Source: Spirosoma sp. (GTDB lineage: Bacteria > Bacteroidota > Bacteroidia > Cytophagales > Spirosomataceae). From it: a stretch of DNA of 8,528 bases. The position numbers and the translations under genes are program-made. Positions 1 through 6,022 of the stretch are shown here, one piece after another (within the stretch, counting starts at the first letter, position 1; the number at the start of each line of letters is the position of its first letter). The notes beneath the pieces were generated by a model. That model ran no database searches and was not told the DNA's origin. It was given only the letters and a program-made list of their open reading frames with translations. The stretch spans positions 1 to 8,528 of the forward strand of contig JANXVQ010000416.1 in NCBI GenBank assembly GCA_025351545.1. The letters run 5' to 3'.

Positions 1-1
1 C

Positions 2-577
2 CACAAAATTCTGAACGTTAATCAGGGAAAATCGCTCGTCGATAACTTTAACAACCTGTTACAGAATCAATTAAACGTAGTGGTCTATAACTTCGTGGAT
101 ATGCTGTCGCATGCCCGGACAGATATGGCTATGATCAAGGAATTGGCTCCTGATGAGTCGGCATATCGTTCCATTACACGGTCGTGGTTCATGCACTCGC
201 CCTTATTAGAGTTTATACAGAAAATTGCCGCCAAGGGTGGGCGGCTCATTATCACAACCGACCATGGGATGATTCGGGTGCAGAAACCAGCTAAAATTGT
301 TGGTTATCGCGAAACGAACACCAACCTTCGTTACAAACAAGGAAAGAACCTGGGTTTCGATGATAACCACCTTTTTGTGGGTCGCAAACCAGAACGTTTA
401 TTCTTGCCAAAACCGCACGTATCAACGGCTTACGTGTTCACGATGGAAGATTATTTCTTTGCGTACCCCAATAATTACAATTACTACGTTAATCATTATC
501 GCAATACTTTCCAGCACGGCGGGGTATCGTTAGAGGAAATGATTATTCCGTTTGCCTATCTGAAGGCGAAAAGTTAA
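2..577 (+). CDS. porX: PorX, C-terminal PglZ domain (5' end outside window)
   Basis: This is the last 191 codons of a two-component response regulator of the PorX type, which with PorY controls type IX secretion genes in Bacteroidota. The reading frame is open from the window's first bases, so the N-terminal receiver domain and the start of the PglZ domain lie outside; full-length family members have roughly 500 residues. The visible part has the alkaline-phosphatase-like signatures of the PglZ domain: VVYNFVDMLSHART near the beginning, the metal-binding TTDHG motif (Asp at 260-262, His at 263-265), and a late QHGGVSLEEMIIP segment with a further candidate metal-binding His. PorX PglZ domains are reported to bind zinc. 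A GTG at 80 could pass as a start but is internal, because conserved sequence continues upstream. The gene converges with the ROK regulator, with an inverted repeat between them. Identification is by family resemblance and I consider it strong. Confidence 0.88.
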   Translation, partial: HKILNVNQGKSLVDNFNNLLQNQLNVVVYNFVDMLSHARTDMAMIKELAPDESAYRSITRSWFMHSPLLEFIQKIAAKGGRLIITTDHGMIRVQKPAKIVGYRETNTNLRYKQGKNLGFDDNHLFVGRKPERLFLPKPHVSTAYVFTMEDYFFAYPNNYNYYVNHYRNTFQHGGVSLEEMIIPFAYLKAKS

Positions 578-584
578 AAAACAG

Positions 585-649
585 AATACGCAGAGAGTCC
601 CCACTGAAACGAGTTTGTAATTCGTTTCAGTGGGGACTCTCTGCGTATT
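585..649. terminator. Perfect 27-bp inverted repeat between convergent genes, probable bidirectional terminator
   Basis: Arms 585-611 and 623-649 are exact reverse complements (27 bp) around an 11-nt loop, and the loop can itself pair further (612/622, G-U 613/621, 614/620, 615/619). It lies 7 bp after the porX stop and 15 bp after the minus-strand ROK stop at 665. Read on the minus strand, the stem is followed by six T residues (complement of the A-run 576-581, just beyond a short CTG), as in an intrinsic terminator for the ROK gene. On the plus strand only TTT follows, so termination of porX would depend mainly on the stem. Confidence 0.82.
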
Positions 650-664
650 TAATGGCGTACTACC

Positions 665-1897
665 TCAGGAATTTGCGAAAATGTCTTCCATCATGTAAGC
701 GTGAGTACCTAACCATTTTGCGGTGCCATTCAACTGGGTAAGTTCAATGGTCATATCATTTCGGAAGTCGCTCAAACAATACTTACTGATGGCCTGCTCA
801 ATGGTGTTCAGGATAAAGCCAGCGGCCTTGGTCAACACACCATCAACAATAATTATTTCAGGATTAAATAAACTAATAGCAATGGCCAGCCCTTTACCTA
901 GTTGATAACCAGTTTCGTGTAGAATATCGATAGCATAAGAGTCGCCGGAATGAGCTGCGTTGATGAGTTCGTCAATATCGATTTGATCGACTTTGTCGCG
1001 GAAAGCAGCCAGTTTAGAAACCTGACCGGCCATAATATCGCGCTGTGCCCGTTTCACCAGGGCTAACGCTGAGGTAACGGTGCTAAGACAACCAATTTTA
1101 CCACAGAAACACAATTCCCCTTCCGGGTCAACCTGAATGTGGCCTAATTCACCCGCAAAGCCGCTGGCTCCCTGAAATACTTCGCCATTTACAACGATTC
1201 CTAACCCCACTCCCCAATCAATATTGATAGCCAGAACCTGTTTTTTTCCCTGTGCCCCACCAAACCGGCTTTCGCCTAGTACGGTCGCTTTCGTATCATT
1301 GATGATATAAACCGGCTTGTCAATTTGGTTGGACAACCAACTGGTTATGGATTCGCCTGTTTGATTTAGGTTCTTGTACGTGAGATTCAACCCCCGGCGG
1401 GCATCTACCAGACCCGGCATAGATACACCTACTGCAATGACGTCGTTTTTATTAATATCTGACTCGGCAAGGGCATTGGTAAAGTAATGAGCTAAGGATG
1501 AGAGAAAGGTTGGATTATCGTCGAGTCGTAGATCATAGTCACCTCGAAAAATTACTTTTCGATGGATATCCATGAACAGGATTTTGGTGTCGTGCGTACT
1601 GACATCCAACACGGCTACATAGTTGTGTTCTGTATCTAACCCAAATAATACCGGTCGGCGCCCATTGCTACCAATCGCCGTACCAATAGACTTTACCCAA
1701 TGGTTATTAATAAGTTCTTCGACTAAGTTAGTTACCGATGGCACACTGCTATGCAGCGTTTTAGTTAAATGCGCCAGTGTACAAGTTCCCTCAGCATACA
1801 TGTGAGCCAGCACCTTCCTTTGTTTTTGGTTCTTTTTATAATCGACGACAGACTGTTGAGCAGGTGCCTCCTCATCAAGGACAGGAGATGGATTCAT
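665..1897 (-). CDS. ROK-family transcriptional regulator (NagC/XylR type)
   Basis: This 410-residue protein has an N-terminal winged helix-turn-helix (about residues 25-75, with the segment LAHLTKTLHSSVPSVTNLVE) followed by a ROK sugar-kinase-like domain. In the ROK domain I see the conserved GELGH (249-253), the zinc-site motif CFCGKIGC (Cys263, Cys265, Cys270), and IINDTKA with the Asp (201) that is catalytic in ROK kinases. The phosphate-binding DxGxT loop is degenerate (DVSTHDT, 98-104), and the Glu that usually follows the CxCGxxGC motif is replaced by Ser. The HTH plus the degraded ATP loop favour a sugar-responsive repressor over an active kinase. Such proteins typically bind sugars or sugar phosphates and control sugar-uptake genes. 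Its ligand cannot be read from the sequence; galactokinase and transaldolase lie upstream on the same strand, which makes a link to sugar metabolism plausible but unproven. Confidence 0.88.
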   Translation of the reverse strand: MNPSPVLDEEAPAQQSVVDYKKNQKQRKVLAHMYAEGTCTLAHLTKTLHSSVPSVTNLVEELINNHWVKSIGTAIGSNGRRPVLFGLDTEHNYVAVLDVSTHDTKILFMDIHRKVIFRGDYDLRLDDNPTFLSSLAHYFTNALAESDINKNDVIAVGVSMPGLVDARRGLNLTYKNLNQTGESITSWLSNQIDKPVYIINDTKATVLGESRFGGAQGKKQVLAINIDWGVGLGIVVNGEVFQGASGFAGELGHIQVDPEGELCFCGKIGCLSTVTSALALVKRAQRDIMAGQVSKLAAFRDKVDQIDIDELINAAHSGDSYAIDILHETGYQLGKGLAIAISLFNPEIIIVDGVLTKAAGFILNTIEQAISKYCLSDFRNDMTIELTQLNGTAKWLGTHAYMMEDIFANS

Positions 1898-2271
1898 ACG
1901 AATAGATAAGAGATCAGCAGGAAATAATAAAAATTAATAAAATTTTAACTTGCAAAGCAATATGAATGGCTGAACTACTTATGCTGAAATAGTGATTATT
2001 TTTATTAATTAAGCTTAGTTATTAAAACAAAGATCTAATGATCGACAAATAGTAAAATAATATGACTGATAATTTATTTACTGTTTATAGCTAATGAGCA
2101 GGCATAAGCCGCTATTTATAAAAATCACTGACTGATTAAAAACTATTGTTTTTCTCTATAAATCAACTATGTATCGCAAGTGTGTTGTTCAATTGTGTTT
2201 ATCAATACCTGCTTAATGCTGTCATCATCATACCCAGAACGTAAGGGATTGGCGTAGAAGCGGGAGTTGGA
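1898..2271. other. AT-rich non-coding interval upstream of the ROK gene
   Basis: This 374-bp gap between ftsE and the ROK gene (both minus strand) holds no convincing coding sequence and no tRNA. It must contain the ROK promoter and the 3' end of the ftsE transcript. No exact TAnnTTTG box is present on the minus strand; there are variants with 3-4 nt between TA and TTTG, such as TACTATTTG and TATTGCTTTG. An imperfect 26-bp palindrome centred on AAGCTT at 2001-2026 (11 of 13 pairs matched) is a candidate operator. A short hairpin at 2138-2153 (AAAAAC/GTTTTT) is too weak to call a terminator. Confidence 0.55.
2001..2026. promoter_or_regulatory. Imperfect 26-bp palindrome, candidate operator for the ROK regulator
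   Basis: The half sites TTTATTAATTAAG (2001-2013) and CTTAGTTATTAAA (2014-2026) are complementary at 11 of 13 positions. It lies about 100 bp upstream of the ROK start. NagC/Mlc-type ROK repressors bind AT-rich dyads with TTATT-like and AATAA-like ends, which this loosely resembles. The surrounding sequence is so AT-rich that chance palindromes are expected, so this is only a candidate for autoregulation. Confidence 0.25.
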
Positions 2272-2952
2272 TTAACCTTTTAATTCGACCACTTGCCCAT
2301 CCTGACAGCGGAGCACACGGGCTGGATATCTATTGAGTAACTCGTAATTGTGGGTTGCCATCAGAACGGCCGTCCCGGCATTATTAATGGCTTGAAATAC
2401 TTTCATTATCTGGTCTGATACCGACGGATCCAGATTTCCGGTAGGCTCATCGGCAATAAGAATTTGCGGTTCGTTTAACATAGCACGGGCAACCACCACA
2501 CGTTGCTGTTCTCCGCCCGAAAGCTGATGGGGCATTTTTTTCTGAGCTGTTCCTAAACCAACCTGCATGAGTACATCGGCGATGCGATTGTTCATCTCCG
2601 TCTTGTTGTTCCAGCCGGTTGCTTTGAGCACAAACTTCAGATTTTCTTCGACTGAACGGTCAAAAAACAATTGAAAATCCTGAAAAACGATACCAATTTT
2701 TCGCCGTAGCTGGGGCACATCGCTGGGTTTTATCGCATCAAGAGAATACCCAGCTACGAAACATTTACCGCTCTGAAGCCAGAGATCAGCATATAACGTC
2801 TTAAGCAACGACGATTTACCACTGCCCGTTCGGCCGATGAGATAGGCAAACTCGCCCTTATTGATCTGAAATGATACGTCACCTAATACCAACTTCTTTT
2901 CCTGATAGATGTCAGCATGTTCGAGCGTAAGAACGGGTTCTGTCGAAAACAT
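2272..2952 (-). CDS. ftsE: Cell division ATP-binding protein FtsE
   Basis: This is a 226-residue ABC ATPase, the usual length of FtsE. FtsE pairs with the membrane protein FtsX at the inner face of the cytoplasmic membrane, where the complex regulates septal peptidoglycan hydrolysis during division. All ABC motifs are intact: Walker A GRTGSGKS (40-47), Q-loop FQDFQL (90-95, Gln91), signature LSGGEQQR (144-151), Walker B ILIADEP (164-170), D-loop GNLD (172-175) and the switch His in ATHNYE (His201). The FtsE-like features are the short length, the Q-loop context GIVFQDFQLF and the ATHNYELLNRYPARVL ending; LolD-like lipoprotein exporters are the main alternative. No ftsX lies next to it, so the partner must be elsewhere. 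Its ATG is only 15 nt after a long inverted repeat that separates it from the transaldolase gene. Confidence 0.85.
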   Translation of the reverse strand: MFSTEPVLTLEHADIYQEKKLVLGDVSFQINKGEFAYLIGRTGSGKSSLLKTLYADLWLQSGKCFVAGYSLDAIKPSDVPQLRRKIGIVFQDFQLFFDRSVEENLKFVLKATGWNNKTEMNNRIADVLMQVGLGTAQKKMPHQLSGGEQQRVVVARAMLNEPQILIADEPTGNLDPSVSDQIMKVFQAINNAGTAVLMATHNYELLNRYPARVLRCQDGQVVELKG

Positions 2953-2967
2953 ATGGATTTACGATTC

Positions 2968-3028
2968 ACGAGGTATAATTTGGAGTGGAGATCCTATTAC
3001 GGATTCGCCACTCTAAATTATACCTCGT
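2968..3028. repeat. Long inverted repeat between the transaldolase and ftsE
   Basis: Arms 2968-2988 and 3008-3028 are complementary at 20 of 21 positions; the odd position is a G-U pair in a plus-strand RNA and an A-C mismatch in a minus-strand RNA. A smaller apical helix (GATCC against GGATTC with one bulge) extends the stem. It begins 10 nt after the transaldolase stop in transcription direction and ends 15 nt before the ftsE ATG. No T-run follows on the minus strand, so it is not a classical intrinsic terminator. It may act as a partial terminator, an RNA-stability element or a leader structure for ftsE. Confidence 0.7.
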
Positions 3029-3038
3029 AATTCAAAAA

Positions 3039-3707
3039 TTACTTTTTCACAGGTAAGATAGCTTTCTCGTGGTCAGAAAGGAACTTAGCCAGACCACTAT
3101 CGGTAAGTGGGTGGTTAAGCAACATCTTCATAACACTTAATGGAGCCGTCATAACATCAGCACCAATTTCAGCACATTGAATCACGTGCATTGGGTGACG
3201 TACAGAAGCTGCCAGAACTTCGGTTGTATAACCGTAATTCGTGAAAATCGTTACGATTTGTTCAACAAGCGCCATACCGTCAGTTGAAATGTCATCTAAC
3301 CGACCTACAAATGGCGACACATAAGTAGCCCCTGCTTTAGCCGCTAAAAGTGCCTGACCTGCCGAGAAAATCAGCGTGCAGTTGGTACGAATGCCTTTTT
3401 CCGAGAAATATTTGATCGCTTTGATGCTATCGCCACTCATCGGCACTTTTACCACGATATTCTCGTCGATATCAGCCAACTCTTCGCCTTCCTTAATCAT
3501 CTCATCATACGTGACGGAGATAACTTCGGCACTAACATCGCTTTGTACGATTTCGCAAATTTGCTTGTAGTGGCGCATTACGTTGTCTTTCCCCGTAATA
3601 CCTTCTTTCGCCATCAGCGAAGGATTGGTGGTAACACCGTCGAGAATTCCCATATCTTGGGCTTCACGAATGTCGGCCAAATTAGCCGTGTCAATGAAAA
3701 ATTTCAT
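3039..3707 (-). CDS. tal: Transaldolase, short FSA/TalC-like family
   Basis: This 222-residue protein is a member of the compact transaldolase / fructose-6-phosphate aldolase family, single-domain TIM-barrel enzymes of the non-oxidative pentose phosphate pathway that move a dihydroxyacetone unit between sugar phosphates. It opens with [10 protein letters not shown] and GVTTNPSL, both typical. The Schiff-base lysine is Lys87 in VVKVP, and the phosphate-site arginine is probably Arg136 in SPFVGRLDD. Two positions separate transaldolases from F6P aldolases: here Glu61 (SAEV) takes the place of the aldolase Gln, and Phe133 (SPFVGR) the place of the aldolase Tyr. Both point to true transaldolase activity. 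The gene lies 88 bp downstream of galK on the same strand, possibly in one transcript, with three tandem octamers just before its ATG. Confidence 0.92.
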   Translation of the reverse strand: MKFFIDTANLADIREAQDMGILDGVTTNPSLMAKEGITGKDNVMRHYKQICEIVQSDVSAEVISVTYDEMIKEGEELADIDENIVVKVPMSGDSIKAIKYFSEKGIRTNCTLIFSAGQALLAAKAGATYVSPFVGRLDDISTDGMALVEQIVTIFTNYGYTTEVLAASVRHPMHVIQCAEIGADVMTAPLSVMKMLLNHPLTDSGLAKFLSDHEKAILPVKK

Positions 3708-3710
3708 GAT

Positions 3711-3734
3711 TAAACAGTTAAACAGTTATACAGT
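3711..3734. repeat. Three tandem 8-bp repeats just upstream of the transaldolase start
   Basis: Plus-strand units TAAACAGT (3711-3718), TAAACAGT (3719-3726) and TATACAGT (3727-3734) are arranged head to tail; the third differs by one base. On the transcript strand they read ACTGTATA, ACTGTTTA, ACTGTTTA and end 3 nt before the ATG at 3707. They occupy the place of the ribosome-binding region. They could be a slippage-prone tract or binding sites, or may have no role. Confidence 0.6.
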
Positions 3735-3795
3735 CGGACAGGTAGACAGCGAATCAATATGGCCAATCACAGGCTGTGATCGCCCGTTCTACTGA

Positions 3796-4947
3796 CTAAC
3801 TAATCAGGTTTGTCCCATCCTGGATTTTGCAGGCGTGAAGGTACGTATCTTTCCCCGTTTGGGCTTTATATTGTTTAGTAATCAGGGCTGTAAAATCATC
3901 GAGGGCTTCTTCGCGTACCAGATTGATGGTGCAACCGCCAAAACCACCGCCCATCATCCGGGCACCTAATACGCCGGGGTGATGGCGGGCAATCTCTACC
4001 AGAATATCTAACTCAGGGCAACTTACTTCATACCAATGACTTAAGCCCTCGTGGGAGCCATACATCAATTGGCCGAAAGCTTCGATATTACCCGCTTCGA
4101 GTGCCTCTACACCGTCGAGCAGCCGTTGGTTTTCCTGAACGACATAAGCACACCGGCGATAAATCAATGGCTCAGTGTTGCGCAGATGCTGGTCCAGCAT
4201 AGGCATTGTTACATCGCGAAGGCTTTTGATTTCGGGATAAAATGTTTGCAGGAATCGAACGCCGGCTTCGCATTCGGATCGGCGCGTGTTATACTCGGAG
4301 GTAACTAACGAATGCTTCACCCGAGAGTCGCAGAGAACAAGGCTGATGCCATCCATACGCAGGGGCGCGTAGGTATAGTCGAGCGAGCGGCAATCGAGTT
4401 TTATAACATGATCGGCTTTGCCCATCATACTGGCAAACATATCCATGATGCCTACTTTAGCGCCAACAAATTCATTTTCGGCCCGTTGCGATAGCTTTAC
4501 CATCGCTAATCGGTCCAGTCCCAAGCCGAACAATTCATTTAAGGCAAAACCAACACCATTTTCAAGTGCTGCCGACGACGACAGGCCCGCACCCATCGGA
4601 ATTGTACCCCCAAAAACACAGTTGAATCCGCGCAGTTTATGACCGGCCAATTGAAATTCTGACACGACGCCCAGCAGATAATCGGCCCAGCTATTAGTAA
4701 GCTTCAGGTCGGTTAATGAACCCTGATAGGTTTTGTCAAGGTCGTGCGCTACAAAATGGAGTTCATTGTCTGAACGAGGGCCAACGGCTAAATAAATGGC
4801 TTTGTCGATAGCCGCCGGGAGCACAAACCCTTCGTTATAATCGGTATGTTCGCCAATGAGGTTGACACGGCCGGGGGAGCAAATCAGGCTGGGCCTGGCG
4901 TTAAACGCCTGCTGGAATGAACGGGTAAGCTGACTAAGTAAGTTCAT
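3796..4947 (-). CDS. galK: Galactokinase GalK
   Basis: This 383-residue GHMP kinase catalyses ATP-dependent phosphorylation of galactose to galactose 1-phosphate, the first committed step of the Leloir pathway, in the cytoplasm. The galactokinase signature GRVNLIGEHTDYNEGFVLP is at 26-44 with the catalytic Arg27 and sugar-contacting Glu33 and Asp36. The ATP-binding GHMP motif GAGLSSSAAL is at 119-128, the catalytic-base region GIMDMF contains Asp169, and the C-terminal GHMP motif MMGGGFGGC is near residue 340. Most galactokinases have Gln after that Asp (GIMDQF); Met here is a mild deviation. The segment VKHSLVTSEYNTRRSECE is also characteristic. Length is normal and the frame is intact. No galT or galE is in the window, so the rest of the pathway must be encoded elsewhere. 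Upstream on the same strand is the SRP RNA gene, which has its own terminator-like T-run. Confidence 0.96.
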   Translation of the reverse strand: MNLLSQLTRSFQQAFNARPSLICSPGRVNLIGEHTDYNEGFVLPAAIDKAIYLAVGPRSDNELHFVAHDLDKTYQGSLTDLKLTNSWADYLLGVVSEFQLAGHKLRGFNCVFGGTIPMGAGLSSSAALENGVGFALNELFGLGLDRLAMVKLSQRAENEFVGAKVGIMDMFASMMGKADHVIKLDCRSLDYTYAPLRMDGISLVLCDSRVKHSLVTSEYNTRRSECEAGVRFLQTFYPEIKSLRDVTMPMLDQHLRNTEPLIYRRCAYVVQENQRLLDGVEALEAGNIEAFGQLMYGSHEGLSHWYEVSCPELDILVEIARHHPGVLGARMMGGGFGGCTINLVREEALDDFTALITKQYKAQTGKDTYLHACKIQDGTNLIS

Positions 4948-5041
4948 GTTGGGTTTGGGAAATTTAGCGGCTTTATACAGCTAAACGCATAACCCGCAAA
5001 ACAACGTTAACCGCCCCGCTAAACGAAACCTGGCTGAACGG

Positions 5042-5052
5042 AAATAAAAAAT
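5042..5052 (-). terminator. T-run ending the SRP RNA transcript
   Basis: Immediately after the 8-bp terminal helix of the SRP RNA, the minus strand reads ATTTTTTATTTC, with six consecutive T residues (complement of 5046-5051). The helix plus T-run fits intrinsic termination of ffs before galK, whose start is about 100 bp further on. Confidence 0.6.
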
Positions 5053-5142
5053 GGCAAATCAATGTCTCACCGCTACGACCACCTACCCTTGCTTCGGTCA
5101 AGACCTGGGGGATTCAGCAGGAGCTGGTAGCACCGATTTGCC
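5053..5142 (-). ncRNA. ffs: Signal recognition particle RNA (4.5S-type, small bacterial SRP RNA)
   Basis: The minus strand of this 90-nt stretch has the domain IV core of bacterial SRP RNA: CAGGTCTTGACCGAAGCA, the same length (18 nt) as the E. coli 4.5S apex and sharing its CAGGTC and GAAGCA ends, flanked by CCC and GGG. The outer ends GGCAAATC and GATTTGCC pair perfectly over 8 bp, and inside them GCTAC pairs with GTAGC, giving the expected rod-like fold. The apical loop differs from GGAA; if aligned to E. coli it reads TGAC, a URRC-type loop. The RNA binds Ffh and acts in co-translational targeting of membrane proteins through FtsY. A matching promoter lies upstream and a T-run downstream. 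Exact ends are inferred from the terminal helix and the promoter spacing. Confidence 0.87.
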
Positions 5143-5146
5143 GATT

Positions 5147-5179
5147 CAAAGTTACGACATTGTTAGCCAAACGACCAAA
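5147..5179 (-). promoter_or_regulatory. Promoter of the SRP RNA gene
   Basis: On the minus strand a perfect Bacteroidota -7 box TAACTTTG (complement of 5147-5154) is preceded, after 21 nt, by TTTG (complement of 5176-5179) as the -33 element. The -7 box ends 4 nt before the first base of the SRP RNA terminal helix (5142), which is where initiation would be expected. The promoter lies in the leader of the divergent TPR lipoprotein gene. Confidence 0.7.
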
Positions 5180-5188
5180 TTTCACCCG

Positions 5189-5196
5189 TACCTTTA
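5189..5196 (+). promoter_or_regulatory. Weak candidate -7 box for the TPR lipoprotein gene
   Basis: TACCTTTA matches TAnnTTTG at 5 of the 6 defined positions and ends 18 bp before the ATG at 5215. The nearest upstream TTG (5160-5162) is 26 nt away, longer than usual, so support is weak. The only space for this gene's promoter is the 72 bp shared with ffs, unless it starts inside ffs. Confidence 0.25.
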
Positions 5197-5214
5197 CGAC
5201 CAAATTAAGTAAGT

Positions 5215-5934
5215 ATGAAGCGTTCATTAGGGTTAATTTTAGGTATCGTATTCAGCATCAGTGCTTGTGGTTCATCAGATAAATACGTTGAGCAGGGCCG
5301 AAATTATTTAAAAGAAGGCAAATTTCGGGAAGCAGTACAGGCGTTGAACCAGGCTATCGAAGCAAATGACAAAAATGTCGAAGCATTTAACTCGCGGGGG
5401 GTTGCTTATTTTGAACTAAAAGAATATGCCAACGCAGCCCTCGACTACGATCAGGCTATTAAACTGGAACCCGATTTTTACCGGTCCTATTATAACCGTG
5501 GGCTATTGAAGGTCGCCCAAAATGATCAGGTTGGTGCTTTAAAGGACTATTCGGATGCGATTCGGTTTATGCCCGATACCAGCCGCAGTCTTAGTGCCGA
5601 ACTTTTTCTAAATCGGGGTCAACTGTTTGCCATGCAGGGGCAAACCCAGCCTGCCCTTACTGATTTTTCAAAAGCTATTTCGCTAAATGCCAACAATGCA
5701 CTAGCGTTGTATAATCGCGGGAATCTGCGATTTCAGCAGAAAGACCTTGCCGGAGCCATTTCCGATTTTCAACAGGCGGTCCGGTCTGATCCGAAGTTCG
5801 GGAAGGCATTTTACGGATTGGGCATTGCCCAAATGATCAAGAATGAACGGGAGAGCGGTTGTTTGAGTTTAAAACAGGCTCAAACCCTCGGCTATGAAGA
5901 TGCCGCTAATGCCGTAGTGGAATATTGCCGGTAA
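5215..5934 (+). CDS. TPR-repeat lipoprotein
   Basis: The 239-residue product starts with a lipoprotein signal peptide: MKRS, a hydrophobic stretch to residue 17 and the lipobox ISAC with Cys18, followed by GSSDK. The mature part consists almost entirely of tetratricopeptide repeats, about six units at residues 22-55, 56-89, 90-123, 128-161, 162-195 and 196-229. They show the typical G/A-x-x-Y and AxxDxxxAIxLxP pattern (e.g. YFELKEYANAALDYDQAIKLEP). The last unit, with GCLSLKQAQTLGYEDA, has the form often seen at the end of Bacteroidota TPR proteins. TPRs form an alpha-helical scaffold for protein binding. The protein is probably anchored in a membrane facing the periplasm; its partner is unknown. 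It is divergent from ffs, and the plus-strand genes that follow may not be co-transcribed because a perfect -7 box lies after its stop. Confidence 0.9.
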   Translation: MKRSLGLILGIVFSISACGSSDKYVEQGRNYLKEGKFREAVQALNQAIEANDKNVEAFNSRGVAYFELKEYANAALDYDQAIKLEPDFYRSYYNRGLLKVAQNDQVGALKDYSDAIRFMPDTSRSLSAELFLNRGQLFAMQGQTQPALTDFSKAISLNANNALALYNRGNLRFQQKDLAGAISDFQQAVRSDPKFGKAFYGLGIAQMIKNERESGCLSLKQAQTLGYEDAANAVVEYCR

Positions 5935-5951
5935 GTTTCTGGTAGATGAAG

Positions 5952-5959
5952 TAAGTTTG
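5952..5959 (+). promoter_or_regulatory. Bacteroidota -7 box upstream of the TMEM220-like gene
   Basis: TAAGTTTG is an exact match to TAnnTTTG. The best upstream TTG is 24 nt away, slightly longer than the usual spacing. Initiation would fall around 5964-5967, leaving a leader of about 57 nt before the ATG at 6023. This also argues against starting translation at the earlier TTG (5957) or ATG (5966), which would be at or upstream of the transcript's 5' end. Confidence 0.42.
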
Positions 5960-6022
5960 CTTAGTATGTCATTTGCCGATTACTCTTATAGTCCTAATTA
6001 TAGTCCCTTCACGATAACCAAC

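Noticed and set aside
2138..2153. AAAAAC-TATT-GTTTTT hairpin as ftsE terminator
   Set aside because: The six-pair stem has only one G-C pair, lies in AT-rich sequence more than 100 bp after the stop, and is likely to be chance.
3766..3780. CRP-like operator
   Set aside because: The half sites are in the opposite order and spacing (TCACA-N3-TGTGA instead of TGTGA-N6-TCACA).
5986..6006. Two copies of TTATAGTCC with 12-nt spacing
   Set aside because: Only two short copies; no adjacent feature supports a binding-site or mobile-element role.
5957..6022. N-terminal extension of the TMEM220-like protein from TTG 5957 or ATG 5966
   Set aside because: The extra residues are polar with a YSPNYSP repeat, family proteins start right at the first helix, and a perfect -7 box at 5952-5959 would place the transcript start at about 5965.
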